Shown: positions 18,464-28,742 of the stretch, piece by piece
Layout of the letters: each line of letters begins with the position of its first letter
Numbering within the stretch: position 1 is the first letter of the stretch
Source: Willaertia magna
Taxonomy: Eukaryota > Heterolobosea > Eutetramitea > Acrasida > Naegleriidae
Assembly (NCBI GenBank): GCA_902984215.1
Contig: CADWAF010000974.1
Span: forward strand, 1 to 29,060
DNA length: 29,060 nucleotides
Reading direction: 5' to 3'
Position numbers and translations under genes: made by a program
Notes under the pieces: generated by a model
Database searches by the model: none
Seen by the model: only the letters and a program-made list of their open reading frames with translations
What the model was told of the DNA's origin: nothing

Positions 18464-19031
18464 TTAAAGGTGTTGTTTTTTGAATATTATCATCTTCATA
18501 AAATTTTAATATGTATTGTGTTTTTAATTTTAAATTTTTACAATTTTTACATTGTAAATAATTTTGAATAAAAGTAATTGTTTTAGGATTGTCAACAGTA
18601 TTATTATTAACTTTCCATTTAATTTTACAGAATGAAAAGAATGTATCGTCACACAATCCCTTGTCACTAATCATTTCATTAACTTGAATTACACCATTTT
18701 GTAATAATTTTAATTGATTTTCAGTAAATGTCTTTTTAATTTCTTCTTTCTTTAAAATTTGTTGATTTCTTATAAATCCATTACATCTCGATAGAGCCCC
18801 CATTGTCCAATTTAAAAGTTCTTCCATTTTAGTAAAATTATTCTGTTTAATGGTTTTATTCCAATAATTAATAAAATCAAAAACAATTTTTGAAATTGTC
18901 ATTCTCTCCGTAACCATTTCATTAAAACTTTTTGAAGCGCTACGAAATTTCAATTGATCTTTTAAAGGTAAAAAGGAAAGAATTACAGAAATACTGTCAA
19001 TATCTATCTTTGATAACCAATGATTGTTCAT
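18453..19031 (-). CDS. F-box protein frame (5' part of a probable F-box/HMG gene)
   Basis: 192 aa from the ATG at 19031. Residues 4-45 are a clear F-box: WLSKIDIDSISVILSFLPLKD followed by QLKFRSASKSFNEMV. The rest is helical with a Cys cluster (YLQCKNCKNLKLKTQY). The frame ends TTT TAA at 18458-18453 in a T-rich stretch; dropping one T there would continue it as ILFNDSDNIVNHEV into the HMG-box frame. If the stop is genuine this is a short F-box protein, and the HMG frame would need a start of its own. Confidence 0.75.
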   Translation of the reverse strand: MNNHWLSKIDIDSISVILSFLPLKDQLKFRSASKSFNEMVTERMTISKIVFDFINYWNKTIKQNNFTKMEELLNWTMGALSRCNGFIRNQQILKKEEIKKTFTENQLKLLQNGVIQVNEMISDKGLCDDTFFSFCKIKWKVNNNTVDNPKTITFIQNYLQCKNCKNLKLKTQYILKFYEDDNIQKTTPLILF

Positions 19032-19258
19032 TGTGGTGACAATAATGCCCTATTTTTTTTGTTTTTTTTCAAAAATAATTTATGTGGTTCCAAAAATTTT
19101 ATTCCAACTTAAAGAGGAATTTAAAGCTCTGTTTTCTCTAATATTCCAAAAAGTAAGGATAACTGTACAAAAAACTTTAGATTTCATATTTGTTTGTAAA
19201 ATGTTAATGGTGAGTATTTACAATGAAAATTGAAACTGCAGCTGTTTGAAGAAAATGT

Positions 19259-19266
19259 AAAAAAAA
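19259..19266 (-). terminator. Pol III T-run ending the U6 gene
   Basis: Eight consecutive A on the plus strand (T on the minus) directly follow the U6 3' region, the usual Pol III termination signal. Confidence 0.75.
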
Positions 19267-19367
19267 GTCGTGATACTTTCTCGATCGTTAATGCCATCCT
19301 TCTCAAGGGGTCATGCTAATCTTCTCTGTATCGTTTCCAATTTTAATATAGCGTCTCTCGAGGAGAC
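19263..19367 (-). ncRNA. U6: U6 spliceosomal snRNA
   Basis: On the minus strand the region carries the conserved U6 core AAATTGGAAACGATACAGAG followed by AAGATTAGCATGACCCC, which includes the ACAGAGA box that pairs with the 5' splice site and the U4/U2-pairing segment. A 5' stem-loop (GTCTC-CTCGA-GAGAC) starts the RNA at about 19367, as in other U6 genes. The internal stem-loop region CCCCTTGAGAAGGATGG follows. A T-run at 19266-19259 (minus strand) is the Pol III terminator. The length of about 105 nt is normal. It lies between the F-box frame and the RCC1/BTB gene. The short introns throughout the window need this RNA. The exact 5' and 3' ends are estimated. Confidence 0.95.
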
Positions 19368-19526
19368 TTGTTAACTTTACTTGTAGATGGATACTTGTTT
19401 CTCTAAAATTAATATTTTGTTTCATCTTATGGTTTGTTAATAATTATTATTGCATTGATTTAATTGAAGATGTACTTAAGGCAAACACTGTCTTTACAAA
19501 AATATCATCTACAGTTCAATGCTAAT

Positions 19527-22517
19527 TTATTTCTTTTTGAAAAACCTTTTAAATGAACTAAAGAACGAACTATTATTATTTACACTATTAGTAACTATTT
19601 CATTCTTACCATCATTACTACTACCCACATTGTTACTATTATTTTGAGTGCTACTGTTATTAATATTATTAACACTCTTTTTATCTTCATCACTTTCAAA
19701 TATCATTTCATTAATATCTTGTAAATCTTTACTTTCTCTATTGGAAATATCAATTCCTTTTGGTACACTCTTTCCTGCCTTTCTAGCTCTCAAAATGATT
19801 TGATCTTTAATATTTGAATCTAAATCGAAATGAAATTGTTTTGATCTATAAATATAATGAAAATATTGTAAACAAAATATATAACAATATTCTCTTAAAT
19901 AATAAGCTTCATGAATATCACATATATTTAATAATGGAATAATTGTTTCATTATTTATAAAATTATTTATATAATATTCACATGCTGTTTTAAATGATTT
20001 TGTTTCAAAATAGTTAGCAACTGCTAAACATTCACATACATTTGTTTCATTTAAAGTTAAACATATATTTTCTTCTTCTTCTAAATTTGGTACTGTAAAA
20101 TATTTACGTTTTACTTGATAATAATCATTGGAATAACAGTAAAATAATAAAGGTAAAATATTTTGTAATTTAAATAAATAATTATTTTCAACTAAATTTT
20201 CTAAATTTTCCCCAATTACAATCTCTTTTTTAGGATTATTATTATTTAAATCATTATCATTTACAATCTTTATAGATTCTTCCATATTTGTTTGAAATAA
20301 AGCTTTTAAATAATAAGATTTACAAAATAAAATAATTTGATGACAAGGTAACTTTACATTATTTAATAATAAATAACAATCTTCAAAAGTGTTTAAATTA
20401 CCAAAAAGGAAAGATAAATGTTTTTTAATTTTTGGTTTTAAAACTTTTTCATTTTCTTCGTTATTTTTGGATATTTCTATTAATGGAATATTTGAAATAT
20501 TATTACATAAATAAATTGCTCTAGTTTGTCTATTTTTAGTAATTAAATTATTTAATTTTAATGTATTTAAATAATTAAATAAATAATCTTCTTGATTTTT
20601 CCAATTTAAATAATTTTCAATTAAATTTTTATAATAATTATTTTCTAAAACTGTTTCGTTTAATTTTTGTAAAGTAATACAATCAATAAACTTTTGATTT
20701 TTAAAACATTCATTTTCTAAATAGAGTATCATTGAAAATAAATGAAAAACATTTCCAATTAGTTTATCGTTATTCTTTTCTTGTTCTTCTCTTTCTTTTT
20801 TTCTTTTTAATTTTATCTCCTCTTCTGTTAATTCTTCTCCTTGTTCTTGTGGATTATTGACAGTGATTTCTGATTGATTGGCATTAATTGAAATTAAATC
20901 TGTGTACCAATATTGAATACACATCTTTAAGATATTAATCATTCTTGTTGGAAAGATTAATTGAGCTATCTCATTATCACTGTTTCCTTCTTCATTATTG
21001 TTATTTAAACCTTCAAAATGTTCATCTTCTGTACAATAAATATAAATTACTTTTCTTTTCTTATTTAAACCATCGACATCTCTAAACTGTTCAATATCAC
21101 ATTTATCTTTTAATTTATTTAAATGTTCTGATATTTTATTTGTATTCTTATTAAAAATTAAATATAAAAATAAACTTAAATATCCATTTTGTATTAAAAA
21201 TAATAAAATTGGACAACGTGCTAATAAAATACAATTATGTAAATAAAATTCGCTTAAAATTTCATTATTATTTTCTTTTAAAAATATTAATTTTAAATCA
21301 CTAAAATAATTATTATTTATAGCTTCCATTAAAGTATCAGAAGAATTTTCTTTTGATAAAGCAATTGCCACAGTTGACCCACAATCAATTTGACAAATAT
21401 TTTCTCCATAAAGTGAGGAAATTAAACTTTCATAAAAACCTGCCTTTTTCCCCTTCGAATGTCCCAATTCTGTCACATCAATAAAATATTTCATAATATT
21501 ATCTATTAAATAATAAAAAACACTTACGCCCATACTCATTACCACCCCAACTTAATATATCCCCACCTTCTGTTAAGGCTAGAGAAAAATATTTAAACTT
21601 TGAAGAACCATGTACATTATAATTTACTTTTGAACTTCTAATTTGAGCTATATTCTTTAAACTAGATAATAAAGTTAATGTTTTGTGATCTAAAAAATCT
21701 TCTCCACAATATAATGCTTCAAAACATTTACCGAAAGAAAATACTTGTTTATTTTCTATTTATTAAAATTTTTATAAAACTAAATTATTGTAAATAATAA
21801 AACTTACGAGAAAGAAATAATTTATGATGATTACTTTCCCAATATTGTATAAATTTCTCTTCTGAACAACATTGAATAGTACTATTCAGTAAAATCATTT
21901 TCTTTTCATTTTATAATAATTTATTATTTAAAACCATTAAATATTTAAAATTATTGTAAAAAAATTGTAAAAATCTTACCATAAATTATAAAAAATAAAT
22001 CGGTACTACTTCCACATAATTCTTTCACTTTTAAACCTTTTAAATATTTAGGTTCCATTACTGTCGTTAAAAATGTTAATGGTATTAATTCCAAAGTAAT
22101 ATTTACACTTTCTAAACCATAAGTATTACCATAATATGGTTGATACATTGATGTTTTCTTTGGTGTCACCAATTTCTCTTCTTTAGAAATTAAAATTCTA
22201 TTTTTATTAGTATAACAAATAATATAATTATTTACACAAATAAATTGTTCAATAATTTCATTTGGTATATGAAATTGATCTGAAATGTATAATTGTTTAG
22301 GACTTGACAAGCTTGAAAAAATTTTTGTAACATCTTGTTGAATAAAATTATTATTTTTTGCCTCATTTGTAAATGCAAATGTGTAAATTATTCCACTTTC
22401 TGTTAAAACATAAAAATTATTTTTTGCATCGGCTTGAACTTGTTTAATGCCGTGACTGGTAAAATAGGGAACTAAAATTGGCGAATAGTTTGTGTTTCCC
22501 CAAACGTAAATTTTCAT
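19527..22517 (-). CDS. RCC1-repeat protein with C-terminal BTB domains, four exons
   Basis: Exons 21980-22517, 21808-21861, 21528-21755 and 19527-21469 (introns of 118, 52 and 58 nt, donors GTAAGA/GTAAGT) join in frame to 920 aa. The last join rebuilds NEYG/QLGHSKGKK, a canonical RCC1 motif, and the second gives HKLFLSQNKQVFSFGK. The acceptor of the first intron is chosen at TTGTTCAG because nearer AG sites put the next exon out of frame. Residues about 1-290 form the RCC1 propeller. Two BTB-like regions follow: around LIFLKENNNEILSEFYLHN and around FEDCYLLLNNVKLPCHQIIL, with a BACK-like helical tail. A polar Asn/Ser-rich region and KRFFKKK end the protein. RCC1/BTB proteins commonly act as cullin-3 adaptors; target unknown. 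Confidence 0.87.
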
Positions 22518-22688
22518 TTTTTTTAAATTATTATTTATTTAATAATTTGAAGCGGCATTGATTGGCACCATGTTTACAAGAACAATAAAAGAACAATTTC
22601 ACATTGTTCTCCTTGTAATAGTTTCTTGGGGCTTTGATGGGGTTCGAACGCGCAGCTCTCTGTTTTCAGAGTTTTTCAAAAGCAAAAA

Positions 22689-23735
22689 ATGTCCTCAAAT
22701 GATCAAGAAGCTTCGTTATTGGTTGTTGGTTTAGAATTAAGCGTTCCGTCTAATCAAGAAGAACATGTTGACAATTTAAAAGCAATTAATACATTACCAA
22801 CATTTTTAAATCAATTTAAATCAATTAATAATAAACAAATTTATATCTTTTTAATAAATCATAATAATAATGAATCATTTAAAAGTATTCATTTATATAA
22901 AGACTATTATTCTGAAATTATTTCAATATTTAATGATTTTTATAAATATAAATTTGTAATTGTATTTCCATATTTAAATGAAGAAAAAGAAAGAAAAGAA
23001 TATTTATTAAATAAATCACAAAAGAATAGCAAATCATCAGAAAATCATATTTACTCTCTTGTCAATCATTTTAATAATCAAACTATTGAAACTAAACCTT
23101 ATCTTAATCCAATAATGTCAAATAGTGAATCTGATACTACTAGCTCACTAATTAAAAATAATGAATTAACTAATGAATTAAATCAAAATTATTCATTTCA
23201 AACTATTTTAAATAATTTAAATGAAAAAGAAAGAGATTTATATCAACATTTTCAAATATTATGCATGGGTGGAACATTTGATCGTTTACATTTAGGACAT
23301 AATTTATTAGCTACTCAATTATTACTTTTACTATCTAAAGAAGATAATTTAAAGAATAATTCAAGAAAGGAAATTGAAATTGGAGTTTCTGTTGGACCTT
23401 TATTAGAGAAGAAAGTATTAAAAGAAAGAATTCAACCTTTTCAATTAAGAAAAGAGAAATTAGAAGAATTATTAAAAGACATTCATCCTCTATTAGATTT
23501 ATCAATTGTAAATATATTTGAACTATTTGAACCATGGGGACCTATCTTAACAGATCCAATTTTAGAATGTTTAGTTGTTTCGGAAGAAACACTTAGTGGA
23601 GGATTGAAAGGTAATGAAAAACGTGTGAATGAATTAAACTTCAAGCCTTATGCATTAGTTTCATGTCCTTTACTTTTACCTAGAAAAGAAAATACAAAAT
23701 TAAGTAGTACTCAACTTCGCGAATTAATAAATTAA
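22689..23735 (+). CDS. Phosphopantetheine adenylyltransferase (CoA biosynthesis)
   Basis: Transfers AMP from ATP to 4'-phosphopantetheine to make dephospho-CoA, the penultimate step of CoA synthesis. 348 aa; ATG at 22689 after an A-run. The catalytic nucleotidyltransferase domain starts near residue 190: MGGTFDRLHLGHNLLATQ with the HxGH nucleotide-binding motif. Further motifs are VSVGPLLEKK, LEPWGPI-like FEPWGPILTDP, LVVSEETLSGG and KLSSTQLREL, the eukaryotic/archaeal-type signature (as in the PPAT half of COASY). There is no C-terminal dephospho-CoA kinase domain, so here it is a separate enzyme. The N-terminal about 185 residues are Asn/Lys-rich and do not match a family. It converges with IMP4, 18 bp between stops. 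Confidence 0.9.
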   Translation: MSSNDQEASLLVVGLELSVPSNQEEHVDNLKAINTLPTFLNQFKSINNKQIYIFLINHNNNESFKSIHLYKDYYSEIISIFNDFYKYKFVIVFPYLNEEKERKEYLLNKSQKNSKSSENHIYSLVNHFNNQTIETKPYLNPIMSNSESDTTSSLIKNNELTNELNQNYSFQTILNNLNEKERDLYQHFQILCMGGTFDRLHLGHNLLATQLLLLLSKEDNLKNNSRKEIEIGVSVGPLLEKKVLKERIQPFQLRKEKLEELLKDIHPLLDLSIVNIFELFEPWGPILTDPILECLVVSEETLSGGLKGNEKRVNELNFKPYALVSCPLLLPRKENTKLSSTQLRELIN

Positions 23736-23753
23736 ACAACACAATTAATTAAA

Positions 23754-24692
23754 TTATTTTATTTGAGTTAAATTCCTTTCCGATTCTTCTTTCAATTCTT
23801 CTTTACTTAAACCTAAAGCTTGTCTCTTAGAAGCAGTATTCATATAAGGTCTTAATACCCATTCTAATTCTGCATCTTTATCAGCCAAAGTACCTAATTT
23901 AATTTGGAAAAGTTGTAATTCAAATCTAGGACCAACTTCCTTTAATTCAACTTTATCATTCTCCTTTTTAAATAAATGATGTCTCATTGAAATAAAATCA
24001 TTTTCATTAGCAAATGTTATCACTCTATTAGATTCTAATTTAGGAACAGGGAATAAATATTTTAAAATAGTTGCTACTCTTTCACCTAATTTAGTTTTAA
24101 AATTATGAAATATTAAATGTGGATATATTTGAGGCATCTTCTCTTCTTTTATAACTTCATGTCTCATTACTACATTAAACATAGTAAAATAAGCTGTAGG
24201 ACCATATGGTAAATGACTTATAATTAATGTATCAGGTTCTCCTTTATTTTCATGAACAAAAACAACATCTGTAAAACCATTTTGTATTGCAATCTCAATA
24301 ATTTCATTTAATTGTTGTCTACCTCTATTCATTCTTTGACAATTAGGAAATAAGAATCTTACTTCTTTTAAAAATCTTTTTAATCTGTCAGATGGGTCAT
24401 GAGCTGATGTTAATAATATTTTAGGTTCTTCCATTCCGGCATTTGCGTATTCATTATCAACGATTGGGATAGCTCCATTCTCTCCTTTCTTTTGTAAATT
24501 AATATTAATTGAAGATTGTACACCATATTCTTTTTCTTCCATTTCTTGACGTAAATCTTCTTCATTAATTGGTGTACCTTTTTCTAATGCTTCTCTTATT
24601 CTTATTTTACGATCTAAACGTTCTCTTTCCTCTGTTTGAAGTGATTTCTTATAAAGAAACTCTCTTCTTTGACGAGCATATTTTCTAATCAT
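23754..24692 (-). CDS. IMP4: IMP4, U3 small nucleolar ribonucleoprotein (Brix domain)
   Basis: Nucleolar protein of the U3 snoRNP and SSU processome that helps U3 pair with pre-rRNA for 18S processing. 312 aa, close to the usual length, ATG at 24692 after an A-run. The N-terminal helix begins IRKYARQRREFLYKKSLQ, typical of IMP4. The Brix domain (about residues 90-290) has TSAHDPSDRLKRFLKEVR, PNCQRMNRGRQQL, SHLPYGPTAYFTMFNVVMRH, HLIFHNFKTKLGERV and GPRFELQLFQIKLGTL. The conserved Arg and Gly positions are intact. No intron. Confidence 0.96.
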   Translation of the reverse strand: MIRKYARQRREFLYKKSLQTEERERLDRKIRIREALEKGTPINEEDLRQEMEEKEYGVQSSININLQKKGENGAIPIVDNEYANAGMEEPKILLTSAHDPSDRLKRFLKEVRFLFPNCQRMNRGRQQLNEIIEIAIQNGFTDVVFVHENKGEPDTLIISHLPYGPTAYFTMFNVVMRHEVIKEEKMPQIYPHLIFHNFKTKLGERVATILKYLFPVPKLESNRVITFANENDFISMRHHLFKKENDKVELKEVGPRFELQLFQIKLGTLADKDAELEWVLRPYMNTASKRQALGLSKEELKEESERNLTQIK

Positions 24693-25184
24693 TTTTTTTA
24701 TTTATTCCCGAATTTTTTTTTTTCATTATTTTTTTTTTCAAAAAGTTAATTGAACTTTGTGTTAAATTTTTTTGTAATTTTTCTGAATGCTGTTCTAAGG
24801 CAAGCGTCCTTCATTAGGTGAGGTAAGAGATTTTAAAGGGTGCACACTATGAATTGGAAGAAAGGAAAGGTTGAATTGTTTGCGGAAGAAGGCTACTTAA
24901 ATTTTATTAAAAGGCACTTTTTGAAGGTTGCCATTTCAAACGTTTATTTGTAATTTTTGTAAATGATTCCTTTTCTCTATTTTTTAAATCATATTTTTAA
25001 ACCATACTATTTGAATTTTAACAAACAAATAATAGCAAGCTTGACGCATTACATTCAACAACAATCAAACCTCCCAACATAAAAATTTAATTTTGAAAAA
25101 CCAAACACTGCTTCTACGGAGTATTTAATAGGCTTATTATCTTCACGTCCTACTACTTTCCGTTAATTAGAATCTTAAAAAAAA
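24693..25184. other. Divergent intergenic region between IMP4 and the Rab32-type gene
   Basis: 492 bp containing the two promoters. Long T-runs near 24710-24740 flank the IMP4 start. I see no RNA gene, repeat or coding pattern. A G-rich block at 24817-24890 (GGTGAGGTAAGAG, AAGGGTGCACAC) stands out against the AT-rich background but matches nothing I can name. Confidence 0.45.
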
Positions 25185-25910
25185 ATGTCAAGCAATAATC
25201 AAGGACCTCAAGAATTTCTCTATAAAATTTTAGTTGTTGGTGATATTGGTACGGGAAAGACTTCCATTATTAAACGTTATGTTCATAATATTTTCTCAAA
25301 TTCCTATAAATCTACAGTATGTATTTAATTAATTAAATTATTTACATTATTAATTAATTAGATTGGAGTTGATTTTGCTCTTAAAGTTTTAAATTGGGAT
25401 GACAACACAATTATTAGACTTCAATTATGGGACATTGCAGGCCAAGAAAGATTTGGAAATATGACTAGAGTTTATTATAAAGAAGCTGTTGGAGCATTTG
25501 TAGTATATGATATAACACGTCCACCAACATTTGATGCTGTTCAAAAGTGGAAGAGTGATATTGATCATAAAGTTTTCCTTCCCGATGAACGTCCGATTCC
25601 TTGTGTTTTATTAGCAAATAAATGTGATTTACCAAATGCTATTAATAAGAGTAAAGAAGAAATGGATCAATATTGTGAAGAAAATGGTTTTTGTTCTTGG
25701 TTTGAAACAAGTGCAAAAGAAGATACTAAAATTGCAGAAGCTGCAGCTTTCCTTGTAAAAAAGATTTTAGAAAATCATGCTGAAATGAAACAATCTCAAG
25801 AAGAAGGTAATAATGGTGGTGAATCAAGCACTTTTACTCTGGATAAACCAAATCAAAATGCAGGTAAAACTACTAGTACATCAACTGGAGGTGGTGGTTG
25901 TGCTTGTTAA
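25185..25910 (+). CDS. Rab32: Rab32/38-type small GTPase, two exons
   Basis: Small Ras-family GTPase for membrane traffic of lysosome-related or contractile-vacuole and mitochondria-linked compartments. Exons 25185-25316 and 25362-25910, with a 45-nt intron (GTATGT donor, TTAG acceptor), give 226 aa. The P-loop is GDIGTGKTS (residues 19-27). The switch II segment WDIAGQERFGNMTRVYYKEA (residues 67-86) has IAGQE instead of TAGQE, the hallmark of the Rab32/38 branch. NKCD is at 130-133 and ETSAKE follows. The C-terminus GGGGCAC is a CXC prenylation motif for double geranylgeranylation. TRPPTFDAVQKWKSD also fits Rab32. It converges with TyrRS, 57 bp between stops. Confidence 0.95.
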
Positions 25911-25967
25911 ACAATTATTAATTAAATGATTGTAATTAAATATGTATAAATATTATGTATAAAAATT

Positions 25968-27143
25968 TTATTTGGTAACATTAAACTTTTTAACTTTTGC
26001 TAATAACTCTCTTGCTTCAGAATTATCTTTGAAATGGTCACGTACAGGCTTTAAGATATCATTAATTGCTTTTGCTAAGGCTGGTTTTAAGTCACCTGGA
26101 TGTAAACGTTGTTCTTTAAAGTCTGCTTCAATATCTTCATATTTAGTATATACAATATTACCACCATTTTCTTCTTTTCTTTCAACAGTGAATTGTTCTT
26201 TCATTGGTAAAACAATATATTTAATATATTCAAGTGGTGGATTCTTTTCAACATTACCTGGTTCACAGAATGCAATCTTGATCTTTCTACTAACTTCAGT
26301 TTCAGCATCTTCCATGAAAATAGCAGCATCAGGATTAGATTTAGCCATCTTTGTACTACCATCTAATCCAGGTAACATATGGTGAGATAAAACAATTGGA
26401 GAAAATCTGAACTTTGATTTAGTCTTCTTATCCTTTCTCTTTAATTCGGAATATTCACGAGCCAACATATTAACTTTTCTTTGATCCATACCTAATTGAC
26501 AAATATCAGCCTTTAAGTAAAAGATATCAGCACATTGCATACAAGGATAAAAGATTTGAGCAGCAGATAAATCATCCTTTTCAGTACGACCCATAATTTG
26601 GCAACAACGTTTAATACGAGATAAATTATTATTTCTAGCAATATCTAAAACATTTAACCAATAGGTATTAGGATCTTTGTTTATAATTTCACTACTCCAA
26701 ACAAATTCAACATTATTCAAGTCCATACCGATACTCTTCCATACTTCAATCATATATTTACCAACTGTTTGAATCTTTTCTAAATCACCACCCATCTTGT
26801 TATTCATTAATGCAAACCAATCTGCAACTAAAAAGATAAATTTACATCCAGCCTTGGTTAATCTATTTACGTTAACTGCCTTCATAACACCTTGAGCGAT
26901 ATGAATACGTCCAGATGGTTCAAATCCATCATAACAAATAATTTGTTCCTTTTTCATTTTGATTAAGTTTCTTAATTCATCTTCTTGAATACATTCTTCT
27001 GCAACACTTCTCATTAATTTATATCTTTCTTCTTGTTCTTCAGTTAATTCTACTTGTTGAGAAGCAGCTTTTGGTTGTTCCTCTAAAGTAGTCTCTTCTA
27101 ATTTTTCAGTAATCTCGTTTACTTCGTGATTTTGTTCGCTCAT
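25968..27143 (-). CDS. Cytosolic tyrosyl-tRNA synthetase
   Basis: Attaches tyrosine to tRNA-Tyr in the cytosol (class I aminoacyl-tRNA synthetase). 391 aa, ATG at 27143. The catalytic core shows the class I motifs HIAQG (residues 81-85, HIGH variant) and KMAKS (265-269, KMSKS variant). The tyrosine-binding and tRNA-binding regions of the eukaryotic/archaeal type are present: ICYDGFEPSGR, FIFLVADWFALMNNKMGG, LSAAQIFYPCMQCADIF and LGMDQRKVNMLARE. A charged N-terminal extension of about 60 residues precedes the core. The C-terminal EMAP-II-like domain found in animals is absent, as in yeast and protists. No intron. Confidence 0.97.
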   Translation of the reverse strand: MSEQNHEVNEITEKLEETTLEEQPKAASQQVELTEEQEERYKLMRSVAEECIQEDELRNLIKMKKEQIICYDGFEPSGRIHIAQGVMKAVNVNRLTKAGCKFIFLVADWFALMNNKMGGDLEKIQTVGKYMIEVWKSIGMDLNNVEFVWSSEIINKDPNTYWLNVLDIARNNNLSRIKRCCQIMGRTEKDDLSAAQIFYPCMQCADIFYLKADICQLGMDQRKVNMLAREYSELKRKDKKTKSKFRFSPIVLSHHMLPGLDGSTKMAKSNPDAAIFMEDAETEVSRKIKIAFCEPGNVEKNPPLEYIKYIVLPMKEQFTVERKEENGGNIVYTKYEDIEADFKEQRLHPGDLKPALAKAINDILKPVRDHFKDNSEARELLAKVKKFNVTK

Positions 27144-27285
27144 TTTTTTGGAATTCGAAAATGGATTGTTGGAATTTTCTTGCTTGAAGAAATAGGGATT
27201 ACAATTATAATTTGTTTTGTAATAAAATTAAATTTATCTCAAACTTCATTCTTGATTATGAACGAGTGCAATTTCAAATAATAAT

Positions 27286-28742
27286 TTATTGTGTATGTCT
27301 ATTATACCAGAACAAAATTCCTTTGTGTTTACCATCTCTCTTTAAAACATTACAATCTCTTAATTTTCTGTATAATGAGACAAAGAAGGACTCTTCTTTA
27401 GCTTCTACACGTCTAAAGTAATCATAAGTTTCTCTTTTGTCATTTGATGTTTCTTTATATCCTCCACTCATAATCTTTTTCATTGCTTGAGAAGCCTCTT
27501 CTGCATTATAGAATGGAATTTTACTGAATACGTGATGACAAACGTGAGTTGTTGTAATATGATGTAATTTAGCATCCATTAATCTACCCCAGAAATTATC
27601 ACCAAAGAATCTATCAATAGTACAAATAGCACCCTTTAACCAATACCATTCACCTTCATCAAAATGAGGAACTCTTTCATCAACATGTTGTAAATAAGTT
27701 AATGTGGTTAGTAAGAAAAAGTTTCCAATTAAAGGAAGGAAATAATAAGTCATAATAGTATATCCACCATATAATGAAACTAAGTGTGCAATAACTGCAG
27801 TCCAAGCTACAATACCAACATTAGATAAATGAATCTTGAATGCCTCACTCTTAGTAAAGATTGGAGAACCAGGGTAAAAATGAGAACAGAAAGAAATTCC
27901 GTGTTCTTTCTTTTCTTCTTTCTTTTCATCCTTATTCTTTTCAGTTTCTTCAGTATGAGGGAAGTAACGAACTCCCTTAAGGAAATAGTTAATAACATTT
28001 TCTTTAATTGGACCGGAAATGTTAACAAGTAAATGTAATGGCCATCCAATAGTAGACATAGTAATAATTTCAAGCATAACAGTAAAGGAATTACCATGTA
28101 ATTCAAACTTCTTCTTTTCTTGATCCTTTTCATCTTCTAAAATTCTATATGGTACCCAAACTTGATCTCTTTCCATATGTCCAGTACAAGCATGATGTAC
28201 GGCATGAGATTTCTTTAGAAATAAAGTAAGAAAAAAGGATAACGAAATTTAAAACTTACTTGCCAAGCGAAGTAAGGAACGTAAAGTAAAGTTCCTACAA
28301 TGTACCCGACGATATCGCTTATTAAATTGTTTTCACAGAATGCAAAGTGTCCGCATTCATGATGTAAAACCCATCTATTATAAAGTATTTAATAAAAACA
28401 TAATGATAAAGGGTATTAGATAAAGACTGTAGAGAGTTAAGATACTTACAAACTAGTAAAGTTAGTTCCTTGAATTATAAAATAGGTAATTAACCATAGG
28501 ATATGAAGCGGCCAATAAATTGCTGGAATATTTTGAAAGTTTTCTATTATCCAATTATCTGCTTTAGAAAATAAATAAAAAGTAATAACAACTTGTATTA
28601 TATCAAGAATTAAGTGAAATGAGCTAATTAACAATGAACGTTTAAAACAATGCTCTGGAATAGCCTGTCTCAATTGTGAGAGAGTAAATGGAAGCTCTCC
28701 ATGATAATGTTCTGCAATTTTAGTAGTATTAACTTTAGACAT
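27286..28742 (-). CDS. FAD2-type (delta-12) fatty acid desaturase, three exons
   Basis: ER membrane diiron enzyme that introduces a double bond into a membrane-lipid acyl chain (oleate to linoleate in FAD2). Exons 28450-28742, 28260-28374 and 27286-28212 (introns 75 and 47 nt, GTAAGT donors) give 444 aa. The three histidine boxes are HECGH (103-107), HAVHH (139-143) and HVCHH (359-363). ERDQVWVP after the second box and the N-terminal PFTLSQLRQAIPEHCFKRS motif are typical of FAD2. Several hydrophobic segments are present. An insertion of about 20 charged residues (EETEKNKDEKKEEKKEHG) sits in the central loop, about residues 224-241. Omega-3 versus delta-12 position cannot be settled from motifs. 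Confidence 0.93.

Noticed and set aside
18380..18600. Intron joining the F-box and HMG frames
   Set aside because: The only GT donors (GTAAAAATT) leave the wrong phase or create stops with every good AG; the one phase-compatible acceptor (CCATGAAG) lacks a pyrimidine tract.
22630..22672. tRNA-like fragment: TTCGAAC B-box-like core and a CTCTG-TTTT-CAGAG hairpin
   Set aside because: The T stem does not pair, and no D arm or acceptor stem can be found on either strand. Probably leader sequence of the PPAT gene.
25972..26385. 137-codon plus-strand frame
   Set aside because: Antisense to tyrosyl-tRNA synthetase.
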